Shown: positions 9,584 to 19,011 of the stretch, one piece after another
Position numbering within the stretch: position 1 is the stretch's first letter
Layout: each line of letters opens with the position of its first letter
Program-made: the position numbers and the translations under genes
DNA from: Terriglobia bacterium
GTDB taxonomy: Bacteria; Acidobacteriota; Terriglobia; Terriglobales; Acidobacteriaceae
NCBI GenBank assembly: GCA_020073015.1
Contig: JAIQFZ010000028.1
Span: forward strand, 25,099-89,098
DNA length: 64,000 bases
Direction: 5' to 3'
The notes under the pieces: model-generated
The model's input: only the letters and a program-made list of their open reading frames with translations
The model's database searches: none
Told to the model about the DNA's origin: nothing

Positions 9584-9605
9584 GGACGGCCGAGGGCGGC
9601 CGTCC
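9584..9605. repeat. Palindromic repeat (GGCGAGG/CGCC family)
   Basis: GGACGGCC (9584-9591) and GGCCGTCC (9598-9605) form a perfect hairpin. Just upstream, GGCGAGGACGCCCGTCCCTCC (from 9546) is a relative of elements at 16196 and 45864. It lies in the gap between two minus-strand genes. Confidence 0.6.
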
Positions 9606-9627
9606 CTACGTGAGCCGGGCGACGCAC

Positions 9628-10254
9628 TCAGTTTGATTTCTTCTCGGAGCCTTCTACCGCGGTCGCCGTTTCTTCTTTCAGATAGCCTGGGGCCAGCGTG
9701 CCTTTCTTTTTCGCGATCTCGAGCAGCGTGGGATAGAACTGCACAAATGTTGTATCGACGGCGCCGTGCTGCTCGTGGCAGGAGTAACACACGGCCTCTT
9801 TCGGAATCTGCTTGGAAGGCTTGCCTTCGTCATAACCGAAGAAGGCCCATTTGCCGGGGAAGCGCGACTCGTCCTTGACGTGGACGGACCGCATCATGAC
9901 GTCGTTGGTCTGGTAGTGTCCGGCCTTGTTGATCGAGCCCTTGCTGGTAGCCATGCGTCCTTCCAGCACGACCATCGTTTTGTCGGGCCAGGTGCCGGTC
10001 GCGACGAAAGCTTTGTAGGCCTCGGGATTGACGAAGACATTGTCGAACATGGAGTGTCCGGCCATGGCGATATCCGGGTTGTAGTCCATATCCATGCCCG
10101 TGGTCAGGTAGATCCATTCGCGATAGTTCGCGGGGAACACGAGCCGGCCGTCCGCCGTATAAACAGGTGCAGTGGAGTTGTTGGGCGCGGTTTTGGGGGT
10201 GTCCTGGGCCATCAGCAGGGCAGTAAGGCATAGCAAGAATGAAAAGCGCAACAT
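9628..10254 (-). CDS. Cytochrome P460 family protein
   Basis: A protein of 208 residues: signal peptide at residues 1-17 (MLRFSFLLCLTALLMAQ), then a P460 domain with the family pattern REWIYLTTGMDMDY, FDNVFVNPEAYKAFVATGTWPDKTMVVLEGR, and a c-type heme site CYSCH close to HGAVDTTFVQFYPTLLE. Cytochrome P460s are periplasmic heme proteins that oxidise hydroxylamine or act as electron carriers; the Lys cross-link cannot be proved here. I start at ATG 10254 because GAGGAG lies 8 bases upstream. The PuuD-like membrane protein precedes it by about 100 bp on the same strand, so the two may form an electron-transfer pair. Confidence 0.88.
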   Translation of the reverse strand: MLRFSFLLCLTALLMAQDTPKTAPNNSTAPVYTADGRLVFPANYREWIYLTTGMDMDYNPDIAMAGHSMFDNVFVNPEAYKAFVATGTWPDKTMVVLEGRMATSKGSINKAGHYQTNDVMMRSVHVKDESRFPGKWAFFGYDEGKPSKQIPKEAVCYSCHEQHGAVDTTFVQFYPTLLEIAKKKGTLAPGYLKEETATAVEGSEKKSN

Positions 10255-10351
10255 GGAATTGTCTCCTCGGGGGCCCACATCCTGTGCGACGCAGCGTAGA
10301 GGCTGCTGGTTGCCTTTTTTCTAGACGCATCCTCCCGGTGTTCGTTAGCAG

Positions 10352-11080
10352 CTATTTCCCGAACATTGGATAGTGGCTGGCCGCTCCCATCAGGAAAAGC
10401 ATCGGGAACGACAGGAAGAAATTCGTGCGCGAGCTGAGAAACGCCTGGCGCGCGAGATATTTCGCTTGGTCGGGCATGGACGTGCCGTTGGCGGCGTTCT
10501 CGGCTGTCCAGCGGATAATCTTCTTCTGCGCGCGCCAGATTACGCCCCAGACGTTGAGCATCATCATCCAGCCCATGCCACCGCCGATGCCGATGGCGAG
10601 GAGGCGATTGCTCTCCCAGCCATGATCATTGAGGCGCAGAAAGAGGCACGCGGCCACGACCACCACGATGGTGTAAATCACCGCCAGCACAGGACCTTTA
10701 TTGAGCGCACCCTTGCCGGGGGTCAGGCAGGCGTATAACAGGGCCCACGCGATGGTCCAGATCACGAAAAAGCTAAGGGTTGCGGTGCCGACGGAGCCGC
10801 CGCCGTTGTGAGCATCGGAGCCTACGATACTTTGCCAATAGCCAAAGCCCATCAGCACGGTGAGTACTGATCCCCAGCGAAACCACCACAACGCGCGCGA
10901 CATCAGGCTGGGCAGGATCTTGCCCTTGGTCGCCGGATCCAGTTCCTTCATAAACGGGACGTTGACCAGGTTGAAAAAATACAGCAGGCCGATCCAGGTG
11001 ATGCCGGCGACAAAATGCAGCCAACGAAACAGCATCAGAAGGTTTGTTTGGAAGTCGGTGGGCAGGCTGATGAGGTTCAT
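10352..11080 (-). CDS. PuuD-like (urate oxidase N-terminal domain) membrane protein
   Basis: This integral membrane protein of 242 residues has about 6-7 helices. It resembles the membrane domain of urate hydroxylase PuuD (Urate_ox_N): RWLHFVAGITWIGLLYFFNLVNVPFM at the N-terminus, SRALWWFRWGSVLTVLMGF, and AIGIGGGMGWMMMLNVWGVIW with NFFLSFPMLFLM near the end. In classical PuuD this domain is fused to a cytochrome c; here it stands alone and the neighbouring gene is a c-type P460 protein. The start ATG 11080 has AGGAGCT 6 bases upstream. A urate-degrading role is not supported by any other purine gene in view. Confidence 0.82.
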   Translation of the reverse strand: MNLISLPTDFQTNLLMLFRWLHFVAGITWIGLLYFFNLVNVPFMKELDPATKGKILPSLMSRALWWFRWGSVLTVLMGFGYWQSIVGSDAHNGGGSVGTATLSFFVIWTIAWALLYACLTPGKGALNKGPVLAVIYTIVVVVAACLFLRLNDHGWESNRLLAIGIGGGMGWMMMLNVWGVIWRAQKKIIRWTAENAANGTSMPDQAKYLARQAFLSSRTNFFLSFPMLFLMGAASHYPMFGK

Positions 11081-11247
11081 GGCGAGCTCCTGTTCTGAGA
11101 TGGACGATTGTAGACGGACGGCGAGTGAAATGGAAACGAGCCACGCTTGAATCACCACAGAGGGCACCGAAGGAAACCGTGCGCGAAATGAGGCGTCCGC
11201 TGCGGCGAGCGCGGAATCAATTCAAACAACTATGTTGGGCCGAAAGG

Positions 11248-11276
11248 TTGAAAAGCTCGGAGTAACGCCGTATTGT
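11248..11276 (+). promoter_or_regulatory. Sigma70-type promoter of hfq-hflX
   Basis: TTGAAA (11248-11253), a 17-bp spacer and TATTGT (11271-11276) give a near-consensus promoter. Transcription would start near 11283 and leave a leader of about 77 nt before hfq. Confidence 0.6.
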
Positions 11277-11359
11277 AAGAACCGCAGGAGAAGAGCCGTA
11301 GCCAGTTGCCTCCCCAAACTGAGTGGCACGGTATCTAAAAAAAACAAGGAGATCGGCAG

Positions 11360-11662
11360 ATGGAAACCAAGCCGGCACAACAGAACATTCAAGATTCCTT
11401 CCTCAATACGGCTCGAAAGGAACGGCACAACATCACGATTTATCTGGTCAGCGGCGTGAAGTTGACAGGCCGAATCCGATCGTTTGACAAGTATTCCGTG
11501 GTGCTCGAAACCAGTAATCAAGAGCAGCTCATCTTCAAACATGCAATCTCAACCGTGGTGATGGGGCGCGGCGCACACGGCCACGTGGAGCCCAAGCCGA
11601 CGGTAGTCTCTTCCCATGCCGAGGCGGCAAGTCCGGATTCCGCTTCTGGCACGGAAGGATGA
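11360..11662 (+). CDS. hfq: RNA chaperone Hfq
   Basis: A protein of 100 residues with a complete Sm-like domain: [22 protein letters not shown] (Sm1, with the conserved Q-x-x-FLN-x-x-RKE), [17 protein letters not shown], and the Sm2 signature [12 protein letters not shown] with KHAIS. Family members form hexamers that pair small RNAs with mRNAs. The last 30 or so residues ([21 protein letters not shown]...) are a flexible tail. The start has AAGGAG 8-9 bases upstream. hflX follows within 12 bp, the same order as in proteobacteria, although hfq-hflX linkage outside that phylum is less usual. Confidence 0.95.
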   Translation: METKPAQQNIQDSFLNTARKERHNITIYLVSGVKLTGRIRSFDKYSVVLETSNQEQLIFKHAISTVVMGRGAHGHVEPKPTVVSSHAEAASPDSASGTEG

Positions 11663-11674
11663 AGTGAGCTTTGC

Positions 11675-13099
11675 TTGCCTCGAAATGATTCCAGACTGAC
11701 GGGCCGGGAGACTTCGCGGAACAAGCTCAAGCCGGTGCTGAATCCTGCCCAGAGACAGGAAGCAGCGTTCCTGGTGGGGGTGGAGTTTCGCACCAGCCGC
11801 CGTGGTGCGGGGAAAACTGCGTCCGTCTCGCTCACCGCGGGAGCGCAGGCGGCCCGGGATCACGCCACCAGTACGGCGGCCTCGTTGCCGGCGGATTCGC
11901 CGGATTTCAGTTCGGAAGAGTCGCTCGACGAACTCCGCGCACTGGCTACGAGCGCGGGCGCGCGCATCGCCGGTGAATTCATGCAGCGCCGCGACCGGCC
12001 CGATCCTGCCACCCTGATCGGCAAGGGCAAGCTGGAGGAAATTGCCGGCGCGGCCGCTTCGGTTTCCGCCGACGTCATTCTCTTCGACCACGATCTTTCG
12101 CCGTCCCAGCAGCGCAATATCGAGCGGGTGGTGAACACGCGCGTCATCGACCGGACGCAGCTCATTCTCGACATTTTCGCGAAGCACGCGCGTACGCGCG
12201 AAGGCCAAATGCAGGTTGAACTGGCGCAGCTGGAGTATCTGCTGCCGCGCCTGGCGGGACGCGGCGTGGAAATGTCGCAGCTGGGCGGCGGGATCGGCAC
12301 CCGCGGACCGGGCGAAACGCAGCTCGAGACCGACCGCCGCAAGATTTACCGGCGCATCCGGCACGTGAAACAGCAAATCGAGAATGTGCGTCGCATCCGG
12401 GCGCAGCAACGGCAGCGGCGCGAGTCGGTTCCGGTGGCGACCGTCGCACTGGTTGGGTACACGAACGCGGGGAAATCAACGTTGTTCAATGCGATTACCC
12501 GGGCGGACGTGCTGGCTTCACCGCGCATGTTTGCCACGCTGGACCCGACGATTCGGGCGGCGGAATTGCCTTCGAAACGGAAGGTGCTGTTGTCGGATAC
12601 GGTCGGATTCATCCGCCATCTGCCACACACGCTGGTGTCGGCGTTTCGCGCAACGCTGGAAGAGGTGCAACGCGCGGCCTTGATTCTGCAGGTGTCGGAT
12701 GCGAGCAGCCCGATCTCGGCCGAGCAGGATACGCAGGTGGAGAGTGTGCTGAAAGAACTCGAAGCCGACAAGAAGCCGCGGCTTCACGTGATGAACAAGA
12801 TCGATCTGCTGCCGGCAAAGCAGCGCGAGGCACTGCGGGACGACGAGCAGTCGGTTCACGTGTCGGCAGCCAAGGGAATCGGGCTGGGCGCGTTGCTGGA
12901 TCGAATCGACACACTGCTTGAGGAAGACCGCCCCAGCCGCGTTCGCCTGCGCATTCCCCAGCAGGAAGGCAAGACGCTCGCGCTGCTGCAGGCGCGGGCG
13001 CGCATCTATTCCCGTCAGTACCGGGACGGACTTGTGGAACTCGAAGCAGAAGCGCCCGATTCGCTCCTGCGGAAGATGCGGGAATGGGTCGTGGAGTAG
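11675..13099 (+). CDS. hflX: GTPase HflX
   Basis: HflX is a ribosome-associated GTPase that splits stalled or heat-damaged 70S ribosomes. The protein of 474 residues has the N-terminal HflX domain ([48 protein letters not shown]), the family signature [17 protein letters not shown], and a G domain: G1 GYTNAGKST (about 260-268), G3 DTVGFI, G4 NKID. The C-terminal domain is short. The start is TTG 11675, 12 bases after the hfq stop, with a weak GGATGAAG upstream. The first 30 residues are poorly conserved, so a later start is possible. A terminator-like hairpin follows at 13125. Confidence 0.94.
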   Translation: MPRNDSRLTGRETSRNKLKPVLNPAQRQEAAFLVGVEFRTSRRGAGKTASVSLTAGAQAARDHATSTAASLPADSPDFSSEESLDELRALATSAGARIAGEFMQRRDRPDPATLIGKGKLEEIAGAAASVSADVILFDHDLSPSQQRNIERVVNTRVIDRTQLILDIFAKHARTREGQMQVELAQLEYLLPRLAGRGVEMSQLGGGIGTRGPGETQLETDRRKIYRRIRHVKQQIENVRRIRAQQRQRRESVPVATVALVGYTNAGKSTLFNAITRADVLASPRMFATLDPTIRAAELPSKRKVLLSDTVGFIRHLPHTLVSAFRATLEEVQRAALILQVSDASSPISAEQDTQVESVLKELEADKKPRLHVMNKIDLLPAKQREALRDDEQSVHVSAAKGIGLGALLDRIDTLLEEDRPSRVRLRIPQQEGKTLALLQARARIYSRQYRDGLVELEAEAPDSLLRKMREWVVE

Positions 13100-13124
13100 G
13101 TTCTCTAGAAAATTCTGTGGCAAG

Positions 13125-13161
13125 GGCCGGGCATGCATCAGAGCTGCTGCGGCCTTTTTTT
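13125..13161 (+). terminator. Probable terminator of hfq-hflX
   Basis: GGCCG (13125-13129) can pair with CGGCC (13150-13154), followed directly by seven T. The stem is short with a large loop, so this is moderate evidence. Confidence 0.5.
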
Positions 13162-13430
13162 GCGCTGGCATAGCCCGGAAGCAGCCCGGTTCTGCCAGGC
13201 TCGAGGATGGCGCGAAAGCTGCACTTCTCAGTGCTTCCAACGGTCCGGTGGGGCGAGCATTCCGACCCCGCTATGAACCTTGGCTGCGAGAGAAGATGTG
13301 GCGGCAAGTCCAGACTGTTCAATCGGATAGACAAGAATCGATCCCGAATCACAGCGCCGGAGTTCGGCAGCGCGTAGACTTGCCGAGCAGCCCACGTGTC
13401 AAGAAATTTCGACAGTCCAAGGGGTCTTCT
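13162..13430. other. Leader region of the two-component operon
   Basis: After the hflX terminator there are about 270 bp before the histidine kinase. The region is open in the kinase frame, but that frame overlaps hflX and lacks membrane or domain character, so I treat it as non-coding. AAGGGG at 13419-13424 is the ribosome binding site for GTG 13431. Confidence 0.45.
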
Positions 13431-14771
13431 GTGATCGAGAAACTGTACACGAGGTCGTCGTTCACCGCGTCCGATCTGCCCTCGTTCCGGCGTCAGGAGA
13501 CCGTATTCATTCTTCTGAACATCGGTTTTCTGGCGTTGCTGCTGACGCTGCACACCATCTTCGCGTCGTATTGGGGGCGTCCCACAGTCGCCCTGATTCT
13601 GGTGGCGGGCGCGGTGCTTCTGATTAACACGGTCGAGCTGGCCTGGGTCCGAGGTCTTAAACAGCAACCGAAGTCGTGGACATTAACGCTGCTCACATGG
13701 AGTTCGATTTGCCTGAGCCTGGCAGCGGCTGGACTGCTTACCGTTCTGGTTGACCACGAAGACAGCCCTTATTTCGCGGTGGCGATCGTGCCGGTCCTGG
13801 TTGCGGCGTTTCGCCTTTCCCTGCCCGCGCTGGTGGGCGTGGTCGGGGTCGCGACGTTTCTGAATCTTGCCGAAGTGGATTATTTCTTCCGGCATCATCC
13901 TCCGGCTGATTCCGGCGAGTTCTTTGAGGCCGGGATCAATTCGCTGATTTTCGCGATTGCGGGGCTGCTGGTCTCGCTGCTGGTGAAACAGATCCGGGAG
14001 CATGAGAGCAATCTGGCCCGACACCTGCTTGAACTGAAGCAGGCGAGAGCGAAGCTTCTGGAAGAAGAGACGCTGGCGGCGGTGGGGCGGCTTTCCAGCG
14101 CGATTGCCCACGAGATTCGGAATCCGGTGGCGATGATTTCGAGTTCCCTGGCTATGGCGCGGAGATGTCCCATTGACACGGAGCAACGGGACGAGATGTG
14201 TGATATCGCCGCGCGCGAGGCGGACCGGTTGGAGAAACTGACCACCGAGTTTCTCAGCTATGCGCGGCCGCGACAGCCCGAGACCTCACCGACCGTGGTG
14301 CTCGATACGCTGGCGTATGTGGCCAGTGTGTGCCGCGCCCACGCAGTGGACCGGCAAGTAGCCATCGAGGTCGAGGCGGCGGAGTCGCTGGAAGCTGAAC
14401 TGGACCCCGCGCAGATTCAGCAGGCGCTGCTGAACCTTGTGATGAATGCGGTGGATGCCTCTCCCCGCGGAGCCAAGGTCCGGCTCAAATCGGACTGGGA
14501 CGGATTTTCTGAAGTGAAGGTTTGGGTGACGAACAGCGGGTCCCAGATTCCGGAGACGGTTTTGCCGCGGATCTTCGAGCCGTTTTTTACGACCAAAGCG
14601 CGCGGAACCGGGCTCGGGCTGGCGATTGCGCGGAACATCGCGCGCGCCCACGGTGGGGATCTTTCGATTTGTTCAAACCAGCCCGACAACATTTGTTTTT
14701 GCCTGCGGCTGCCGGCTGCCAAGGCCGTTGCCGACGAAGCGACAAAGGACGGAACATGGCACGAATCCTGA
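13431..14771 (+). CDS. Membrane-bound sensor histidine kinase (NtrB-like partner)
   Basis: A protein of 446 residues. Residues about 20-185 hold five or six membrane helices (VFILLNIGFLALLLTLHTIF, ILVAGAVLLINTVELAWV, LLTWSSICLSLAAAGLLTVL, VLVAAFRLSLPALVGVVGVATFL, SLIFAIAGLLVSLLV). Then come a dimerisation/H-box (LSSAIAHEIRNPVAMISSS, phospho-His about 227), the N-box (NLVMNAVDAS), F-box (FEPFFTTKARGTGLGLAIAR) and a G-box. The start chosen is GTG 13431 with AAGGGG upstream. The stop overlaps the start of the next gene by 16 bp, so kinase and regulator are translationally coupled. The signal it senses is unknown. Confidence 0.9.
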   Translation: MIEKLYTRSSFTASDLPSFRRQETVFILLNIGFLALLLTLHTIFASYWGRPTVALILVAGAVLLINTVELAWVRGLKQQPKSWTLTLLTWSSICLSLAAAGLLTVLVDHEDSPYFAVAIVPVLVAAFRLSLPALVGVVGVATFLNLAEVDYFFRHHPPADSGEFFEAGINSLIFAIAGLLVSLLVKQIREHESNLARHLLELKQARAKLLEEETLAAVGRLSSAIAHEIRNPVAMISSSLAMARRCPIDTEQRDEMCDIAAREADRLEKLTTEFLSYARPRQPETSPTVVLDTLAYVASVCRAHAVDRQVAIEVEAAESLEAELDPAQIQQALLNLVMNAVDASPRGAKVRLKSDWDGFSEVKVWVTNSGSQIPETVLPRIFEPFFTTKARGTGLGLAIARNIARAHGGDLSICSNQPDNICFCLRLPAAKAVADEATKDGTWHES

Positions 14772-16165
14772 TCGTCGATGATGAACCGCACATGCGGCGC
14801 ATCCTCGCCTCCAATTTGCGTCAAGACAAACATGAGATTGCAGAAGCCGCCGGGGTCGAGGAAGCCCGTGCCACGTTGAGCGGGAACGACTTTGACGTGG
14901 TCTTCACCGACCAGAAGATGCCGGACGGCGAGGGCCTGGAAGTATTGGCGGCGGTTCGCGAGGGCAACGCGGCGATCCCGGTCATCATGTTGACCGCGAT
15001 GGCCAGCATTGAACTGGCGGTGGAAAGCATGCGGCAGGGGGCCTTCGATTTCCTGACTAAGCCCTTCCAGCCGGAAGTGGTGCGTGCCGCCGCGAATCGC
15101 GCGGCCCAGCATGCCTTACTGTTGCGCGAGAATGCGCTGTTGAAGGGAGCAGTAGTTCGGCTGGAGGGCAAGTCCGATATCTATGGAGCGAGCGCAGCGA
15201 TTCAGAATGTGCGCGAGACCATCAACCGAGTGGCGCCGACGAACGCGACGGTACTAATCACGGGCGAGACGGGCACGGGCAAGGAACTGGTGGCGCGGGC
15301 CCTTCATCGCAACAGCCCGCGGGCCAACAAGCCGTTTGTCGCCGTCAACTGTGCCGCCTTTACGGAAACGCTGCTGGAAAGCGAGCTGTTCGGCCACGAA
15401 AAAGGAGCCTTCACCGGCGCTGATCGCGCGCGCCAGGGTCTGTTCGAGGCGGCGCATGAGGGCACGCTGTTTCTGGACGAGGCGGGCGAGATGTCCCCGG
15501 CGGCGCAGGCCAAACTGCTGCGTATTTTGACGGACGGACAATTGCTGCGGGTCGGATCGACGAAACCTCGAACCGTGGATGTGCGTGTGCTGGTCGCAAC
15601 TCACCGAAATTTGCAGCAGCGCGTGCGCGACGGCATATTCCGCGAGGATCTCTATTACCGGCTGGCGGTCGTGCCGATCCACATCCCGCCGCTGCGCGAG
15701 CGCCGCGAAGACATACCGCTGCTAGCCGAGATGTTTGCGAAACGCACGGCGACCGAGTTGAGCCTGCCCTCGCGGAAGTTGAGCCCGCAGGCGTTGCAGA
15801 GTCTGGAGCAGTACGATTTTCCTGGAAACATTCGCGAGCTGAGAAATCTGATCGAGCGCGCATATATCCTCTCGATCCGCGAAGAAATCGGGCCAGAAAA
15901 TTTCCCCATGCCGCGCGCGTCCGAGCTGCCGATTGTGGTAGCGCCCAGCAACGGCCACTCAGCAGCGCAAACTTCGAGCATGCAGTTACCCGCCGAGCCC
16001 TTCGACCTGACAGGATTCCTTGAAGGCACCGAAAAAGAATTGATCTTGCGCACGCTGGCGTCGACGAATGGCGCACAAGCCGAAGCAGCCCGCCGCATGG
16101 GCCTTTCACGCAGTGCGCTGGCGTACAAGCTGAATAAGTACGGGATCCGGGCCGCCGCAGACTAG
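14756..16165 (+). CDS. NtrC-family sigma54-dependent response regulator
   Basis: A regulator of 469 residues. Residues 1-120 are a receiver with DDE at 8-10, phospho-acceptor D52 (FTDQKMPDGEG) and the switch Lys in LTKPF. A sigma54-interacting AAA+ domain follows (Walker A GETGTGKE, GAFTGA loop, Walker B TLFLDEAGEM, R-finger region). The C-terminus is a Fis-type helix-turn-helix (GAQAEAARRMGLSRSALAYKLNKYGI). The intact GAFTGA loop means it should activate sigma54 RNA polymerase. It is coupled to the kinase just upstream. A good -24/-12 promoter elsewhere in the window is at 48061; whether it is a target is unknown. Confidence 0.95.
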   Translation: MARILIVDDEPHMRRILASNLRQDKHEIAEAAGVEEARATLSGNDFDVVFTDQKMPDGEGLEVLAAVREGNAAIPVIMLTAMASIELAVESMRQGAFDFLTKPFQPEVVRAAANRAAQHALLLRENALLKGAVVRLEGKSDIYGASAAIQNVRETINRVAPTNATVLITGETGTGKELVARALHRNSPRANKPFVAVNCAAFTETLLESELFGHEKGAFTGADRARQGLFEAAHEGTLFLDEAGEMSPAAQAKLLRILTDGQLLRVGSTKPRTVDVRVLVATHRNLQQRVRDGIFREDLYYRLAVVPIHIPPLRERREDIPLLAEMFAKRTATELSLPSRKLSPQALQSLEQYDFPGNIRELRNLIERAYILSIREEIGPENFPMPRASELPIVVAPSNGHSAAQTSSMQLPAEPFDLTGFLEGTEKELILRTLASTNGAQAEAARRMGLSRSALAYKLNKYGIRAAAD

Positions 16166-16195
16166 TGGAGAGCCTGGCGTCCCAGCCTGGGTGAG

Positions 16196-16210
16196 CGGGC
16201 GAGGCGCCCG
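16196..16210. repeat. Short palindromic repeat (CGGGCG/CGCCCG)
   Basis: CGGGCG AGG CGCCCG followed by TTCCTCC belongs to the same repeat type as the elements near 9546 and 45864. It may act as a bidirectional stem-loop after the regulator gene. Confidence 0.5.
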
Positions 16211-16330
16211 TTCCTCCATCCTGCGCATCTGGGGTCACCAGCCCCGTGTGATCTTAGTCACCAGGGGAAGTCCTGATATCACCGCGCGCGAGCTCCAACA
16301 AAGATAGAATCAGTTAACGGGAGGGTACGA

Positions 16331-17611
16331 ATGTCCACTACTTGGACTTCCCGTTACGCGCAACGGGCGAAGAACCTTAAAAGCTCGGCCATCCGCGAGC
16401 TCCTGAAAATTACCCAAAACCCGGACATCATTTCCTTTGCGGGAGGACTGCCCGCGCCGGAGGTGTTTCCCGCCGAACGCTTCCGCGAGGCCTGCGACCG
16501 GGTCCTGGAAAAGCAGGCGCGCCTGGCTTTGCAGTATGGCGCGACGGAAGGCTACGAGCCGCTGCGCGAGATGATCGCGCGCCACACCTCCCGGTATGGA
16601 GTGAAGGCGAAGCCGGAGAATGTTCTGCTCACGTCTGGCTCGCAGCAGGCGCTGGACTTGATCGGCAAGCTGATGATCAACCCCGGCGACCGCGTGCTGG
16701 TGGAAGCACCGACCTATCTGGGGGCGCTGCAGGCCTTCAATGTCTATGGCGCGGAATACGTCTCGGTGCCGAGCGACAACGATGGCTTGCGCTCCGACTT
16801 GCTGGAAGCTTCTCTGCGGTTGGGCCCAAAATTCATGTATGTGCTGCCCAATTTCCAGAACCCGGGCGGCACCACGCTGGCCGAGGGGCGCCGCCACGAA
16901 CTGGTGCTGCTGGCCGACCGCTACGGCATCCCGATCATTGAGGACGATCCCTACGGGCAGCTGCGTTATGAAGGCGAGCACCTTACGCCGCTGATCGTGC
17001 TCGATCGCGAGAACCTCCGCCGGGATGACGGCTACTCGATCGGCAACGTGATTTATCTCAGCACATTCTCGAAGACGCTGGCGCCGGGTCTGCGGCTGGG
17101 CTGGATCGTGGCGCCGCCCGAAGTCATCAGCAAGCTGGTGCAACTCAAACAAGGCGCTGACCTGCACACTTCGACGTTTGTCCAGATGGTGGCGTTCGAA
17201 GTGGCGCGTGACAATTTTCTGGATGAGCACATTAAGCTAATCCGCCGAGTGTATGGCGAGCGGCGTGACGTGATGCTGCGCGCGATGGAGGAAAACTTTC
17301 CGCCTGAAGTCACGTGGACCCACCCGCACGGCGGCTTGTTCCTGTGGGTGACGTTGCCGGAGGGGATGGATTGCCACCAGTTGTTCGAAGCGGCGATCAA
17401 AGAAAATGTTGCGTTTGTGCCGGGAGATTCTTTCTACGCCAGCAACGGGCACGCCGACGAAGGGCGGCGTCACTTCCGGCTGAACTTCTCCAACGCGTCG
17501 CCCGAGCAAATCAGGGAAGGGATTCGGCGGCTCGGCGTGGCTATCAAGAAGCAGTGGGCAAGGCTTCACCCTGGATATGATCGCCCGGTCGATCAGCACG
17601 TGTTCGACTGA
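16331..17611 (+). CDS. PLP-dependent aminotransferase, class I/II (LysN/2-aminoadipate type)
   Basis: A fold-type I aminotransferase of 426 residues without the GntR domain of MocR proteins. Marks: IISFAGGLPAPEVFP near residue 34, LQYGATEGYEPLREMI, LLTSGSQQALDLIGKLM, FQNPGGTTLAEGRR, IIEDDPYGQLRYEG, and the PLP-Lys motif STFSKTLAPGLRLGWIVAP. The family includes 2-aminoadipate, aromatic and kynurenine aminotransferases; the sequence does not decide the substrate. GGGAGGGT lies 5-12 bases before ATG 16331. No neighbour on the same strand helps with function. Confidence 0.92.
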   Translation: MSTTWTSRYAQRAKNLKSSAIRELLKITQNPDIISFAGGLPAPEVFPAERFREACDRVLEKQARLALQYGATEGYEPLREMIARHTSRYGVKAKPENVLLTSGSQQALDLIGKLMINPGDRVLVEAPTYLGALQAFNVYGAEYVSVPSDNDGLRSDLLEASLRLGPKFMYVLPNFQNPGGTTLAEGRRHELVLLADRYGIPIIEDDPYGQLRYEGEHLTPLIVLDRENLRRDDGYSIGNVIYLSTFSKTLAPGLRLGWIVAPPEVISKLVQLKQGADLHTSTFVQMVAFEVARDNFLDEHIKLIRRVYGERRDVMLRAMEENFPPEVTWTHPHGGLFLWVTLPEGMDCHQLFEAAIKENVAFVPGDSFYASNGHADEGRRHFRLNFSNASPEQIREGIRRLGVAIKKQWARLHPGYDRPVDQHVFD

Positions 17612-17694
17612 GGGGGAAGAGACGCTACGCCTTGCGAGATCGGCCACACTTCCAAAATACGGGGATATTAACAGAGCCGCATTCTGTCTTCCTT

Positions 17695-18981
17695 CTACGA
17701 TCTCCCGAACGGCTCTTCCAGTGATGGGCTCTGCGGCGTGAACAACTCCGCGCCGTTTTCCGTGATGTGCATGTCGTCCTCCAGACGGATACCAAACTCT
17801 CCTCGGATGTAAACCCCGGGCTCATCGCTGAAGGTCATATGGGGCTGGAGTTTCAAGGGGTTCCCTCGCACTAGGTAGGGCCACTCGTGGCCATCCATGC
17901 CCATGCCATGGCCGAGGCGGTGCGTGAAGTATTTGTAGTCGGGGCCGTAGCCTGCGTCGCTGATGACTTGGCGCGCGGCGGCGTCGATGGAACCGGCTTC
18001 GGCCCTGGGTTTAGCGGCGGCTAGTGCGGCGCTCTGGGCGCGGTGCACGATGTCGAAAACCTGCTTCATCTTGTCGCTGGCTTTTCCGATTACGAACGTG
18101 CGGGTGATGTCGGAGGAATATCCCTCTGCCCTGCAGCCGCCATCGATCAGAATGATCGTGCCTTCATGGATCACCTGCGGAGTGACCGAGCCGTGCGGAA
18201 ACGCGGAGAACTCTCCGAACAGTACCAGTGCATCGCCTTCGAAGCCCAATTGGCGGTGCGCTGCCTCGACCAGGTCCGCAACTTCGTGGTGGGTCATGCC
18301 GACTTTGAGCGCGCTATAGGTTGCCTGGTAGGCGGTGAGCGTGACTTTCGAAGCCAGGCGCATCAGTTCGATTTCGTGCGGGCTCTTGATCATGCGGCAT
18401 CCGGCGGTGACCGGCGTCGCGCTGGTGAAAGTCGCGCCGGCGGCCGCTTTCTTCAGGCTGTCGCTGAAAACGAACTTGACGGTTTCTTCGATGCCGATCG
18501 TACCGCCGGCAATGCCGCGGTCGCTCAGTCCCTGGGTTACGCGTTCGTAAGGACTTTCATTTTCCTGCCAGATGCGAACATCAGGATGGGCGCCATCGGG
18601 CGATAGGGTAATTTGTTCCCGTGCGCGTCCTTCTTCAAATGCAGGTGCGACATAAAACGCCTCACCTTTGGCGGGCAGCACCATCGCAAAAAGGCGCTCG
18701 CCACCCCACCAGCGGATGCCGGTGAAGTAGTTGAGCGAAGTGCCCTCGGCGAGCAGGATGGCTGACAAGTTGTTCTCGCGCATGAGTTGCCGCGCTCTCT
18801 CTTGGCGCTGGCTGCGCTCGTCGAGAGTGATGGGTCTGGCTTCGTCGCGGAGAGACTTAAGTGCTGCGATCGACGGCGGGACGTGTTGATCACCTTCGGA
18901 CGCTTCGGCTAGCTTTGGCAGGACTGCGCCAACACTCGCGGCGATAGAACCGGTCTTGAGGAATCGGCGACGGGAGAGCAA
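17695..18981 (-). CDS. Tat-exported M24 family peptidase (Xaa-Pro aminopeptidase-like)
   Basis: The protein has 428 residues from the TTG at 18981. It begins with a twin-arginine signal (SRRRFLKTGSIAASVGAVLP). The M24 'pita-bread' metal site is complete: LIDGGCRAEGYSSDITRTF (two Asp), HRLGHGMGMDGHEWP (His), FSDEPGVYIRGEFGIRLEDDM (two Glu). The family removes N-terminal residues before proline or cleaves X-Pro dipeptides. I prefer TTG 18981 over ATG 19050 for two reasons: GGAGG sits 6 bases before it, and a TATAAT (19006-19011, minus strand) lies between the two candidates, so the longer form would start upstream of the promoter. Confidence 0.85.
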   Translation of the reverse strand: MLSRRRFLKTGSIAASVGAVLPKLAEASEGDQHVPPSIAALKSLRDEARPITLDERSQRQERARQLMRENNLSAILLAEGTSLNYFTGIRWWGGERLFAMVLPAKGEAFYVAPAFEEGRAREQITLSPDGAHPDVRIWQENESPYERVTQGLSDRGIAGGTIGIEETVKFVFSDSLKKAAAGATFTSATPVTAGCRMIKSPHEIELMRLASKVTLTAYQATYSALKVGMTHHEVADLVEAAHRQLGFEGDALVLFGEFSAFPHGSVTPQVIHEGTIILIDGGCRAEGYSSDITRTFVIGKASDKMKQVFDIVHRAQSAALAAAKPRAEAGSIDAAARQVISDAGYGPDYKYFTHRLGHGMGMDGHEWPYLVRGNPLKLQPHMTFSDEPGVYIRGEFGIRLEDDMHITENGAELFTPQSPSLEEPFGRS

Positions 18982-19005
18982 TGGGGGCCTCCAGGAAAGA
19001 ACCCT

Positions 19006-19011
19006 ATTATA
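19006..19011 (-). promoter_or_regulatory. -10 box of the M24 peptidase gene
   Basis: A perfect TATAAT on the minus strand 25 bases before the TTG start, giving a leader of about 18 nt that contains GGAGG. No good -35 is seen. Confidence 0.4.

Noticed and set aside
12918..13430. N-terminal extension of the histidine kinase into hflX
   Set aside because: It overlaps hflX in another frame, is Arg/Ser-rich without structure, and a GTG with a good ribosome binding site exists at 13431.
13162..13430. Additional small gene between hflX and the kinase
   Set aside because: No start with a ribosome binding site and no recognisable product in any frame.
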